Positions 38,951 to 51,301 of a stretch of DNA of 64,000 nt are shown here, piece after piece. The notes below the pieces were generated by a model. That model was given only the letters and a program-made list of their open reading frames with translations. It searched no databases and was not told the origin of the DNA. Both the position numbers and the translations under genes were made by a program. This DNA is from Agaricus subrufescens (lineage: Eukaryota > Basidiomycota > Agaricomycetes > Agaricales > Agaricaceae): assembly GCA_029945375.1 (NCBI GenBank), contig CM057057.1, positions 4,712,001 to 4,776,000 on the forward strand. Reading direction: 5' to 3'. Every line of letters begins with the position of its first letter. The first letter of the stretch is position 1.

Positions 38951-41900
38951 CTAGAGAAACTAGAGAAACTTTTAAGTGTTCCGGTATAATTGCATTACAC
39001 CTCAAACTTACCTCTTCCGCACGCTTCTCAGAGACCGAAGCAGATCCACCATACTTTTTCGCTTCTACGTCACTGATGAGACTGGCATCTCGTCCAAAGG
39101 CCTTGATTTGCATCCAGAATTCGGGATTACCGTTTTTGCGGAGACATTCCTCTTTAAGACGAGGTAAAAATCTACAACTCTTCCGTTGAGCTCGGCGGTT
39201 AGAAAGGGTAAACAGTATGTCTCACGCGTTCCATTGTTCGATTTCATCCTCCTGAAAGATTCTTAGCTTCTATCAGATGAAGTTTCAGAAACTTTCCCGT
39301 ACCTTAAGGCATGTATCCCTAAGGGCCCGTAAACAATCAACCATTTCTTGGTGCCTTCTCGATGCAAATGGTTTCATGACGATTTCCAGAATCACTTGAC
39401 ATAAATCCTCAACAGCTTTAGTGACTACGTCTCCTTGTTCGAGGTTTTTCTGGAAATCTTTCAAAGGGAAAGTTGTGCCGATGATCCTCCCGGGCGCTCT
39501 TCCCAGATCGATCTGCGGCGAGGGAGACCGTGCTGGCGTAGGCAGAGGGTCCCCACGCCGAGGAGTTGGCTCAGGTGTGGCAAGCGGTGGTTTCTTCCGG
39601 TCAAGTAAGAACCCTTCCTTCACATCCCCTGGGTGCCGTGCGGCCACGAACCCATCCTCTTCGTCATCCTCGGTATCACTACCCTCCGACTCTATAGCTT
39701 TGGCCTTTCCTTTGTCCTTGGAAGGCGAGATAGGCTCCGGCTTGACCACATCCATCATCGTCGACTCGGCTACCTTCGGGCGCTTACGATCGAGTAGCAA
39801 CATGTCATCATCGTCAGCTGCGTATTCATGTCCCTTATTGTTTGCGGCCGCTGCGCCTCGTTTTGGAACGCGTCTAGGTACTTCCTTCACTTTGAACGCT
39901 TCTTGGGCTGCAACGATAGCCGGTTTGGCACTCTTGAGGAGCCTTTTAGGTGGATCAAAAAATTTGAGGAGCTCGGGGTGCGGAGGTGGGAGGGGGCTGT
40001 CTGAGAGGTCAGAAATTATGGCACAATGGAACATGGCTTGTTTTGTGCGATGAACCAAGGGGTTGTACGATTCTGCAGGATCAAACCACGGCATACGGTT
40101 CCTAAATAACAACAGATTATTAGAGATGAGAAGGCAATGAGGTTTTGATGTACCCTAGTGAGTCTTTATCACCCGCAGCCCTCAAATCCAAGGCGTGAAC
40201 AAAATCATCCATTACTTCTTGCTGCACTTTTGTAGGTAAATATGGGTGATTTTCGAGTTCTTCGCCTTTCTTGGAGATGACTTTATCTAGAGAGGCAAAA
40301 CTATATTTGCGAATGTCGTCCGCGAAAGGCATCTATAATTTGAGTATTAGACGATCCGTATTTTAGGACTGCGAGAGAAGAGATAGTATACCTGTGCCCA
40401 AAGGAAACAGTCTACTTTCTCGAAGCTTTCAGGGTATAGCACGCCCATCTTTGGGTCCATATCGTCTCTTGTTACCCATCGAGCAATTGCTACACACTCC
40501 TTCTCAAGCATCGCTTGTACAATCGACGAGAGGGCAACTTGGTGCTGTGGAAGATTAGGTTCTGCCCAAACGTATTGTATTTCTCCTAGCGATAGCTCGC
40601 GGGGAAACTTGGCAGCCAGTGAATAGACTATCGGTAATGCCTTTGATAAACCCCACCTTGTCGACAGGGAAGAAACCACAGATATCAATGCCTTTTTTTG
40701 TTGAAAGGCGAGGGAACTGGCCGTCCGGGCAAGGGACATAAGTAGTTCCGTACTTGAATCCGCGAACTAGTTCAGCCTGCTCTACTTTTTCAAGATTCTT
40801 TTCTTTGTTCAGTGCCGCGCTCTTTTGTTCTTCGTCAAGAAGTTTGGCATCGTTATCATCTTCCATTTTGACGTCCCCGTCTACATCTCGCTCGTCGTCG
40901 TCACCGGGGTCAACGTAATATTCGGTCTGCAGTTTTAGAGGGGCAAAGACGACCTTTGAGTCGGCACTATCAATGGTCATTGCTTGCCCAGAACTGTCTT
41001 CTCGTAGGGCATACTTCTTCCAGCCTTTTGCTCGTGAGATGGAGGTATATTTACATGTTTTAATGGCAATTTCAATCGCCTCTTCCGCCATGGTATCAAC
41101 ATCTCCGAGGCGTAAGACACTACCCATCATAGCTGAGCGGACGCTTTTGATGTCGGGTTTCGAAATTTCCTCGAGAGCGAAGGTGCAGTTGCCAACCACT
41201 CCGGACCTCATAGAACTAGTAAGGTTATGGTAAAACTTTTCGCTGTCCGCCTAAAAAAGTTGGCAAAGCAATAAAAAGCTTATGAGAAGCGACAAATACC
41301 TTTGACTGAGATTTATTGGGTTCCGTAAACGGTAATTCTGGGTCGTCAAAATCTACGCCTCTGCGTAAAGGTTAACATCGGTTTGGGGAAGTTGAAACAA
41401 AAGACTGACACGATAGTCAATGAGACGCCATAGTCATTCATCTTCTGAACTGTCCTCTCCCAGTATTCACGGTCGAATGGACTTTCACCATTGGTGAGGA
41501 AGATAATCTTGCGAGTCCAGGTTTTCTTGGTCCTCAGGTATTCTGCCTGAGTTTCAATAGCGACTATCAGTGCATCCATTGCTACGGTATACATTAGCCA
41601 AGTGCACGACACAGTTGAGTACAACTTGCCATCGCCATTCACTTCGGACGGCCTAATTGCGTCGAGCTTAGATAGAAGGCTGGCAGTAGGCTGGGCTATC
41701 GGGAACACTTCTTCAACGTTCTCGTAACCCCCATGCCTCTCATTAATGGTGTTGGACGTTTCTGTATTGGTATGATTCAGTCACTTGACATGTATTGTTC
41801 TTGAGTTCAGAACCTTCAGAGCCAAATGTGATCACACCGCATTGGTCGGTCTTCCGACCGTTGAAAATCTGGACAAGAGAGATGGGCACGGGTCTCACAT

Positions 41901-42149
41901 GTCTCATGCGAGCAAAGAGTCACACCATTTCTTGTATTTTGAGTTTGGCAAACTGAAGGACATATTCAAGATGGGTTACAGTCTTTTCAACCTTCTCTCC
42001 CTCGGGTCCTGGGAGTTGAATGGTCTTAAGGGAGCCCATGGGTGGCGTCGTGTCGACGACGAACATAGTAACCGTGTACTGGTGGTGCGCGTGTTAGACG
42101 GTGTTGGCAGTGTTAACAATGGGCTTACGCCGGCTCGCTCTGCGGGCAT
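38951..42149 (-). CDS. KU80: Ku80 (XRCC5) DNA-end-binding subunit with C-terminal globular domain
   Basis: The first exon, MPAERAG (42149..), splices to YTVTMFVVDTTPPMG, the Ku80 von Willebrand A-like start. Core sequences follow: RKIIFLTNGESPFD in the vWA fold, then the DNA-encircling Ku core with KYGTTYVPCPDG and a KGIDICGF segment. A Ku arm with EKVDCFLWAQ and an acidic/Ser-rich linker come next. After about 39500 the sequence aligns from memory with the helical C-terminal domain of animal Ku80 (MVDCLRALRDTCLKEDE, FWMQIKAF, SVSEKRAEEFL). Ku70/80 loads on double-strand breaks for end joining and protects telomeres. The last acceptor is duplicated: use of the first gives EEFL and TAG at 38951, use of the second gives EEFIA and TGA at 38939. 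It is divergent from the SNF2 gene. Confidence 0.93.
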
Positions 42150-42330
42150 GGTTGTCTGCGAATAAGTGAGAGAGAGTCAGAGACGCGAAGAGGGATATGG
42201 GGTCACGTGCACACAGCATGGTGTCACGTTTTGGAATGGAGCGTGACAGCGTGTAACGGGTGCTGGCTCGTCTCTTTGTTGGTGATTTTGCGAGAGCTCT
42301 CTCCAAAGTCTCCTTCTGCTTCCTCCCACA
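42150..42330. promoter_or_regulatory. Shared divergent promoter KU80/SNF2
   Basis: 181 bp separate the two ATGs. The right part is C/T-rich, leading to the SNF2 start. Both genes act in chromatin and DNA repair, so co-regulation is possible but not shown. Confidence 0.5.
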
Positions 42331-45300
42331 ATGTCCGCCCAAATGCTGGGCAACGGCGTCCAAGCGCCTCTCCAGCAGCAGCATCCTCAACAGCGACCAC
42401 AGTCCATGCCCGATATCCAGCAGCTCATGGCCGTCAGTCCTTCCGGCGCCCCTCTCAAGCACTATACTTATCTCCTTTCTAGCGTGTCTCTTTCCTCCGC
42501 AAAAATCCTACAGAACAGAAGAATCCACACGAGCTAGAGAACATTCTAAAATATCTCACAGCTGTTGGCCAGAGTGCGTAATTCTCCTCATGCCCTTACC
42601 GGTCCTCATACTCAGTCATTTCCAGTGCAAGTGCAAGGCCGCACCCAGAGCCAGCATCAGGCACTCCTTCATCAGCCCCAGCAGCCCAGCATGACCAACG
42701 GCCACGGCCCTCATCTCAATGGCACCTCTACCGCAACCTCCAGCACATCTCTCCAAAACCAGCCTTCAGCAGTCAATCAAACACCCATATCCTTTACACA
42801 AGATCAAATTACAACTCTCCGTGCGCAAATACAGGCCTTTAAGCTCCTTAGTCGTGGAATGCCTCTCCCCGAATCCATGCAGCAAGCCATTCGCACCCAA
42901 AACACAGCCATCTCAGACTTGGAGAAAGTTGCTCAACCTTCTTCCATCCCCAACAAGATTGTCGATGCAGCGGTTAAGTCTGCCAAAGGCGAAGCCAGTC
43001 TACCCGCCACTCCCCCAGTATCCACCAGCGCGGATGATATCAAGGCCGAGGAGACGGATGTGGCACCCATCAATCCTGCAGACCTCCCAAAAGGCCCATT
43101 TGTAGAGGACAACGTCAACTCTGGAATATACCCCTACAACGCATTCCGCCATCCATTCTCCCATCTGAAGCGCACATCTGAAAACGATCCGCCTTTGCTG
43201 GCAACCCGCCTTCAGCGCCTCCTAATCCCTACCATTATGCCAGCTGGTCTCGATGCTCATCAGATTCTGAATGAACGTGACCGCTATATCGAAGCCCGCA
43301 TCCAGCAACGAATACGGGAACTAGAAGCCATGCCTTCGACCATGGGCGATGGTGCTTTTGACGTCGATATTGAAGTTAAAGATGAAAAGTCAGAAGACAA
43401 AGAGAACAATTCTAATCCTCTAACTTCCCTCATTCATCCTCCTCCCACTGCACACGGGAAGCTTCGGGCACTCATCGAACTCAAATCATTGCGTGTCCTG
43501 GACAAACAGCGTGCGATGCGGGCAATGGTAGCGGAGCGCCTCAATCATGGTTCTATGCTTCCCCTCAACCGGCTTGATTTCCGCCGTACCCGCAAACCGA
43601 CTATTCGTGATGCTCGCGCTACAGAGCACTCGGAGCGTCGGCAGCGCGCGGAGCGGGAACGTCGCGCTAAGCATAAGCATGTCGAACAGCTCACAATCAT
43701 CTGCAACCACGGTCGTGAAGTTGTTGCTGCCAATCGCACTGCCCAGGACCGTGTTGCACGCATTGGTCGCGCTGTGTTGCAATTCCATGTCTACACTGAG
43801 AAGGAAGAACAGAAACGTATTGAACGTCTCGCCAAGGAACGTTTGAAAGCCCTCAAAGCTGACGATGAAGAGGCTTATATGAAACTCATTGATACTGCTA
43901 AGGATACCCGTATCACTCATCTACTTCGCCAGACCGACTCTTTCCTGGACTCCCTCGCGCAGGCGGTCGTCCAACAACAGAATGAAGGAGGAATAGTACA
44001 TGACAATGAACCGACATCGGAAGCAACGTTCGGTGCCCAAGTTCTTGATGAAGAAGCTGCCAGCGACAAGAAGGTTGATTATTACGCTGTCGCACATCGT
44101 ATTTCAGAGAAGATTGTCAGACAACCCAGCATTCTTGTCGGCGGCACGTTGAAAGAATACCAACTTAAGGGTTTGCAGTGGATGGTCAGCTTGTATAACA
44201 ACAAGCTTAATGGGATTTTGGCAGATGAGATGGTGAGTATTATATGTCCGTTCATCTCACTCTAGATAATCGTCAACTCTTGAACAGGGTCTCGGTAAAA
44301 CTATCCAAACCATCTCCCTCGTCACGTTCTTGATTGAGGTAAAGCGGCAACGAGGACCTTATCTAGTTATCGTGCCCTTGTCGACCATGACCAATTGGTC
44401 TGGAGAATTCGCCAAGTGGGCACCTTCAGTCAGGATGGTTGCTTACAAGGGCAATCCCACGCAACGGAGAGCTTTACAAGCGGAATTGCGGATGAATCAG
44501 TTCCAGGTCTTGTTGACGACCTATGAGTATATCATCAAAGACCGACCTCACCTCAGCAAGATTAAGTGGGTTCACATGATCATTGGTGGGTCCCAATACT
44601 GGTTCTTAATGATTTCGTTGCTCATATATGCGACAAGATGAGGGACATCGTATGAAGAACACTCAATCCAAGCTTGTCCAAACTTTAACAACGTACTATC
44701 ACTCTCGTTACCGTCTTATTCTCACTGGAACGCCATTGCAAAATAACCTTCCGGAACTCTGGGCTTTACTTAACTTCGTGCTTCCCAAAATCTTCAACTC
44801 GGTTAAATCGTTTGATGAATGGTTTAATACCCCGTTTGCTAATTCAGGTACTGGAGAGAAGATCGAGTTGAACGAAGAAGAGGCACTTCTCATTATTCGC
44901 CGCTTGCATAAGGTGTTGCGACCGTTCCTACTCAGGCGTCTCAAGAAAGACGTGGAGTCTGAGTTGCCAGATAAAGTTGAGAAGGTCATCAAGATCAGGA
45001 TGAGTGCACTTCAAAGTCAGTTGTATAAGCAGATGAAGAAGTTCAAGATGATCGCAGATGGGAAGGAAACTAAGGGGTAAGTATCTTAAGCCTTTTTTTT
45101 TTTACGGATACCGTAGTGACGAGTCATTTTTTTTGAAAGGCGAGCTGCTGGTATGAAGGGGTTGGGTTTGAGTAACGAGCTCATGCAGCTACGAAAAATT
45201 TGCCAACATCCATATCTCTTTGAGAGTGTAGAAGACAAGATCAGTCCCAGCGGATACGTGGATGACAAGCTCATTCGTACTTCTGGAAAGATTGAATTAC

Positions 45301-47342
45301 TCAATCGTGTCCTTCCCAAGTTCTTCGCAACTGGCCACAGGGTATTCGTCTCTTGTATTCGTTTATGTCGCAGAGTCCTGATGTTTTCATTAGGTTCTAA
45401 TTTTCTTCCAAATGACAAAAGTCATGGATATTATGGAAGACTTTTTGAAAATGCAGAACTGGAAGTACCTTCGTCTGGATGGTGGCACGAAGACGGAAGA
45501 ACGTGCTTCCTTTGTACAATTATTCAATGCCACAGACTCTGAGTACAAAGTCTTCATCTTGTCAACTAGGGCCGGTGGTTTGGGTCTCAATTTGCAGACA
45601 GCTGACACTGTCATCATGTGCGTCCACTTTTGAATTAAGGTTGTGGTGTGTACTCACTGTCTTGATGTTTGCATTAGCTTCGATTCCGACTGGTAAGCAG
45701 ATATGATTGACACTAAACGAATTGTTATTGATAGATCATTCCAGGAACCCCCATGCCGATCTTCAGGCACAAGATCGTGCTCATCGTATTGGTCAAACTA
45801 AAGCAGTACTCATTCTCCGTTTCATCACGGAGAAGAGTGTGGAGGAAGCAATGTATCAGCGAGCGAGATTCAAACTTGACATAGATGACAAAGTCATCCA
45901 AGCCGGCAAGTTTGACAACAAGTCAACTCAAGAGGAACAGGAAGAATTTTTGGTGCGTCCGATCATATACATCTACTCTGATTCGCTCTCAACGATTATG
46001 TGGATGTAAATAGCGATCTATCTTGGAAGCTGACCAAGAGGAAGAGAACGAAGAAGCGGGTGACATGAATGATGATGAACTTAACGAACTCATTGCTCGT
46101 AATGAAAACGAGGGAAGAATATTCCGACAGCTTGACATAGATCGAGAGCGTAAGGCTCTGGAGGCTTGGCGCGCAGCTGGGAATAGGGGTAAACCGCCCC
46201 CACCGCTAATGCAGCTCGAGGAGTTGCCGGAATGTTATCAGACAGATGAACCCTTTGATGTCAAAGAGGCGGAAGAGGTCATTGAGGGACGAGGTCATCG
46301 CAGAAAGAATGTGGTTAGCTATAATGATGGACTCAGTGATGACGCGTGGGCTATGGTGAGTGCTTGTGATTGCCGATTTTGAATCTCGCCTCATGGTCAA
46401 TAGGCACTGGAAGACGGCGAGGACTTGCAGGAGCTTTCTGAGCGGGCTAAGGAGAAGAAAGAGCGAAGGCTCAACAACAAACTCCTCAAGGAAGCCGAAG
46501 CTTCTGCTCGTGGCACGCCAGTATCGGATGACAGTCGCGGTCGGAAGGTCAAGAAGGGTAAGAACAAAGTGGATGACTATGGCATCGGGTCGAAGAGGAA
46601 GCGCGGGCAAAAATCGATGTCTGTCACACCCTCTATTGCTGAAGATGAAGACGATGATCATGATCCTGTAAGCTGTATTCTTTTTTCCTTGGCTTATTTT
46701 CAGCTAATTGGTTTTATCTGTGCAGAAACGACGTAGAAAGGCCAATAATGACATTCCTCCTGCTGTCCGCGAACGGATGAAGAAAGGCTTTGCAGAGTGT
46801 CACAAAGCAGTACTTGCTTGTGAAGATGAGACTGGTCGGAAACGTTGCGAACTTTTCCGAGAGTTACCGGATAAAAGGGTGCGTCAGATTATCAGTTGCC
46901 ACGTTTAAAAATTCATCTTGTTTCATAGGACTACCCGGATTACTACCAACTTATCACACAACCAATTGCACTCTCCCACCTGCGCAAGCGTGCCAACAGC
47001 AATTACTATAAAAACTTGCAAGCATACCGGGACGATTGGAAGCTTATGTTCAATAACGCACGGACCTACAATCAGGAAGGATCTTGGGTGTACGTCGATG
47101 CAGAAGAGATGGAGAAGGTGTTCATCGCGACATTCAACCGTGTTTTCATTGGTTCTGGACTTCCTGGTGCACCAGTAGCTGCTACTGGTATCGCTCAAAC
47201 TGGGTCGACGTCAGGATCATATGAATCTGCATTGACTCCAATGGAAGATGACGATCGGCCGCCCCCTGTACGTGGACGGAGCACTGGGCGAAAGCAGGTA
47301 TTGAGTGATGAGGAGTATCTAACTCCCAGTGATGAAGATTGA
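42331..47342 (+). CDS. SNF2: SNF2/STH1-type chromatin-remodelling ATPase
   Basis: Thirteen exons join in phase: 42331..42432, 42483..42573, 42626..44232, 44288..44585, 44638..45076, 45140..45341, 45394..45617, 45678..45692 (15 nt), 45745..45952, 46014..46355, 46404..46667, 46726..46878 and 46929..47342 (1452 residues). Domains in order: Gln-rich N-terminus, QLQ (about 120-155, [12 protein letters not shown]), HSA helix (about 385-460, Arg/Glu-rich), SNF2 ATPase from about 570 with [22 protein letters not shown], then the helicase-C lobe with [12 protein letters not shown] and [10 protein letters not shown] SnAC-like region ([10 protein letters not shown]) and a C-terminal bromodomain (about 1315-1400, [22 protein letters not shown]) follow. 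It is the motor of SWI/SNF or RSC; I cannot assign which of the two paralogues. Confidence 0.94.
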
Positions 47343-47705
47343 TTATCCTATTCTGTGTGACCTTGTCGTGTTTCGCTTTCGGTCTTGCAATGTGCTTACC
47401 TTTTACCTATACATCCTCTTTATTGTATTTGTGGTATAGAATCGTCAAATGATGTTAGATTGATGTCGATTCTTCGGACGCAACTTTAACTCCTTTGTTT
47501 ACTCCCGCCTACTTGTATAACTTCGGTGTAGTTTTATGTTATTTCGAATTCAACGATGTTCCGCTGAAAGTCGGAAGAGAGTAGCCAAGGAATTGTATCG
47601 TCCAATTTTACCTCCGAACCAAAAAGAACTATGTCACTGGACTTGTATGTATTCCTCTTCTTATTCTAAACAATTCAATGTAGGCTTCAAAACTTTTGGC
47701 AGCAT
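47343..47705. other. Convergent intergenic region SNF2/SRP68
   Basis: 363 nt of T-rich sequence between two facing stop codons. It fits overlapping 3' UTRs; no gene is visible. Confidence 0.55.
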
Positions 47706-49876
47706 TTAGTTCCTTCCCCACCAAGCCCCCAGCAGACTGCTGATGCCTCCTCGGGCGGGCGCCTGAGGCTCCGGGGTTTGAGGGCGAGCCGCCTCAACCC
47801 TCGTTCGCGCAACAGCTTTCTTCTCCTGCACGTTTTCGGCCTGAGGGGCTTTAGAAGAAACGGTTACAGGAGCTGGCGCTTTTACTGGCGAAGCCTGCAC
47901 AGGCGCCGGGGACTCTTTTCCAGCCCTCTGAAGCAATTGATCCATGTTCAACGGGACATAATTCAAGGCGATGTTGAAGAAAGTGGGCTTCTCGTAATCT
48001 TTTGGATCCCTCGTAGTCGAGCCTCCATTATAATTGAACCAGTCACGTTTGTACTGAAGAGAATCCTTCTCGAGCTGCTCTTCTATCGACTCAACATCGG
48101 CAGAGGACAGCGAGAAAAAACTTGGTTTCTTGTTGGTATCAGATGAAATAGGGTCATCTGCGAGAATTGAGAGTGTGCTGGATGTTTCGCGAATATGAAT
48201 CGAAGCACGCTGGAGTAACGCGAGCGTTTCAGCGTATTTTTTGAGTGGAGAATAACAGTGCGCAAGGAAGAGGCACCTATGATGGGACGTTTAGGCCAAG
48301 AGTAAACGATGACGAGGACACACAACGCACCTGCGAGCTTTGGTGAAGGTTGACCTTGCTTCAACAGCATGGGCCAAGTCAGGATTATCGTCCACAATAC
48401 TGAGAGTCCGCATTTGATCTAAACTTTGTACAACGGTATCGAGAAGCTTGACGACAGCAGGATACAGGCGCATATCGACTGGTTTGTTCTTATCAGCCGC
48501 GGATGAGCCCTTGGGATTTCCGTGAGATGCGAGTAGGACGGATGCCAGCAAAAGATCACGCTGAATACGACGAGAGAGAAGTTGGTAAACGATATATGCG
48601 TGCACAAAGTGAATATCGCGACTCCCACTAGCAGCGTCGGAGGCCAATCCACCGCTCGACTAACAGACGTGAGATTCTTGTCCCAAAAAACTGAGAGAAC
48701 ACGGCCTACCTGCTGGGCTTCGACCAGTTTCCTAGCGACATCTTCTGCATCACTTAGAGCAGAAAGGATAGCATCATAGGCTGCAACTCCCTTTTTGGAC
48801 TGCTTCTCCTTGACCAACTTATGACCATCAGCAGTTGAATCCCCGGTTGTTTGACTGGCAAGTTTGCCTTCGGCCTCCTGAACTTTCAACAGAACATCAA
48901 CCAACTCGGGATTTCTGACAGGGACAGGCTGTTCTTCCCAGAACAATGGTTTAAGCTTCTTGGGAAGACCATCTTTTTCACCACCGCGACCTTCGTTGTG
49001 GAGCTTGTTTACGAGGTCGTCACAGCCTTCAACAATGGAGTTTCGATATTTCGGCGCCATTTCGGCAACGATACCATCGACATCATAAGACTTGCTCCTG
49101 CCAAGTTCATGAGCGCAGTAGCGGATCTCGGGGCCAATCTCGTCAGCAAAGAGAATAGCAAGTGCTTGATCTCTGCTGGTTTGTGCGGCAGACGCGAGCT
49201 CGTCCAAGAGAGAACGGGCGACGCTGAGTTGGATGACAGCATCATCGAATTCTTCTCTGAACCGTAGGAAACGTCCATTGACGATAATGGTATATATTGT
49301 CACTTCAAGGAGGCTAGCCGCTGTGATACGGGAGTTGGCATAGAGAGCCTGACAATGAGATAGCAATTGTGTGGACCAGTGGACGGCACGACGGAACCGG
49401 CCAGTCGCAGAATGGCGTAGGGTACTGGCACGATCGTCATTGGCAGGCAGGAGCGCTTGATTGATGAGATCCTGGGAGTAGGACCAGGCACGTTCTGCCT
49501 CGAACAACAGAAGTTGGAGACTGGGAGACACAGTCAAGGAATCAGTGGATAATAGATGCAAGGGTCAGACTGACTGTCCCTCCTTTATGACCTCTGGTGT
49601 GATAACAGGCAGTTTCTTGAAATCGCGACCCTTTCCATGCGTCATTTTGAGGCTAGAGCGAAGGCGATGAGTGCGATTTGCGCAGTGTTTTCTAGAAAAG
49701 CTTGAGACTGCACATCCACGAGTCATGGTCGAGCAACCCACCTGTATCTTTCATGATCGTTGTAGCGCAAACCGTAAGCATTGCGTTGCTGGTTGACGAC
49801 GTAGAGGGCTGTGGAAAGTGAGCTGGCGAGGGCAATGGAGAAGGGAGTAAATACCGTGGAAGTGGAGAGAAGCCAT
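47706..49876 (-). CDS. SRP68: Signal recognition particle subunit SRP68
   Basis: The short first exon MASLHFHA (ATG at 49876) splices to [22 protein letters not shown] and then [15 protein letters not shown], the Arg-rich SRP68 RNA-binding start. [16 protein letters not shown], a TPR-like helical body with [14 protein letters not shown], and an Ala/Pro-rich C-terminus ending [11 protein letters not shown] follow (TAG/TAA-side stop at 47706). An in-frame TGA lies just upstream of the ATG, so this start is fixed unless another exon exists. SRP68 with SRP72 binds the SRP RNA S domain and is needed for co-translational targeting to the ER. Its ATG is 20 bp from that of GET3 on the other strand. 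Confidence 0.93.
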
Positions 49877-49896
49877 CCTTGATCTCTTCCATCACC
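49877..49896. promoter_or_regulatory. 20-bp spacer between divergent SRP68 and GET3 start codons
   Basis: Both start codons are supported by homology and phase. The spacer is too short for two separate 5' leaders, so at least one transcript must begin inside the other gene, giving overlapping antisense 5' ends or leaderless messages. Confidence 0.7.
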
Positions 49897-51301
49897 ATGT
49901 CCGGCGCAGAACTTCTCCCCCCTACACTCCAGAACATCCTCGACCAGACAACTCTGCGATGGATATTCTGTGGTACGTCGGCTTCGTTCAGTGCTTTGCG
50001 CGTGCTCATATTGTCATAGGTGGCAAGGGTGGTGTAGGTCAGTTAGCTTTGGCTGACGATCCTTTTTTTGCTCTGTTCATTAATAATTTATCATACAGGA
50101 AAAACTACAACCTCGTGTTCCCTAGCTATCCAGCTTTCCAAAGTTCGCAAGTCTGTGCTGCTGATCGTGCGTTCGGTCCCCAATAAACCTCACATCCCGC
50201 GACTGACGTGGACACTCAGTCTACCGATCCGGCACACAACTTGTCAGACGCCTTCGGTCAGAAATTTGGCAAGGATGCAACAAAGGTTAACGGATTTGAA
50301 AACCTCTTTGCCATGGAGATTGACCCAACGAGTGCAATTCAAGAAATGGTCGAAAACTGTGCGTAGACGCTCATATCTTGTCCCACTTACTCCACTCACA
50401 TTTATTTCAGCTGACCAGAATGGTATGATGGGATCTATGATGCAGGATCTAGCCTTTGCCATTCCCGGTGTTGATGAAGCTATGGGTTTTGCAGAAATTA
50501 TGAAGTATGTAAACTGTTTCATGTTCAGCTGGGATAAAGCGCTTAATTGATTGTTTAGGCATGTGAAGTCAATGGAGTACGATGTCATTGTATTCGATAC
50601 CGCACCCACTGGGCATACTCTTCGTTTCTTGTCCTTCCCTTCCGTCTTAGAGAAGGCTTTGGGAAAACTTAGTAGTTTGGGCTCTCGTTTCGGTCCGATG
50701 ATCAACCAAGTATGCGTCTCCAAGCACGTTTGTTTTTTTATTCTGACCGTTCTATTTTTAGATGTCTTCTATGATGGGTGGAGATGCAGGTTCTCAAGAA
50801 GATATGTTTGCTAAACTTGAGTCGATGAGAGCGATCATCACAGAAGTCAACTCTCAATTCAAGGACCCCGTTTGTATTTCGTGTCCACCTCATGAGTCAA
50901 ATAATGACCATACTTTGTAGGAGAAAACAACGTTCGTCTGTGTGTGTATATCGGAGTTCCTATCGCTCTACGAGACAGAGCGCCTTGTCCAAGAGCTCAC
51001 CACTTACGAGATTGACACACATAACATTATTGTCAATCAACTACTCTTCCCGAAGAAAAGTAAGATCATATCATGTTTCACAGACTCTCTACTTACTTCC
51101 GACACTTCAGATTCGAACTGTGAAAACTGTAGCGTCCGTCACAAGATGCAGCAGAAGTATCTCAATGAAGCTCATGAACTTTACGATGAATTTTTCCATA
51201 TCGTTTTACTTCCCCTGCTGACGGAGGAAGTGCGAGGACCGGAAAAACTCACAGAATTTAGTAAAATGCTAGTAGAACCCTACGTGCCGTCTCAGGATTA
51301 G
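49897..51301 (+). CDS. GET3: GET3 / ASNA1 ATPase, tail-anchored protein targeting factor
   Basis: Nine exons join in phase: 49897..49972, 50020..50037 (18 nt), 50099..50166, 50220..50358, 50411..50504, 50559..50709, 50762..50869, 50921..51059 and 51111..51301 (327 residues). The deviant P-loop GGKGGVGKTT spans three exons. Switch I is [14 protein letters not shown] and switch II is [15 protein letters not shown] Met-rich segment ([10 protein letters not shown] and MSSMMGG) fits the substrate-binding helices, and CENC (about 265) is the zinc-binding CxxC that joins the dimer. Get3 shuttles newly made tail-anchored proteins from Get4/5 to the Get1/2 receptor on the ER. All key residues are present. 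Confidence 0.96.

Noticed and set aside
39421..40053. 210-codon plus-strand frame
   Set aside because: It is the reverse of the KU80 linker and C-terminal exons, whose codons and motifs are clear.
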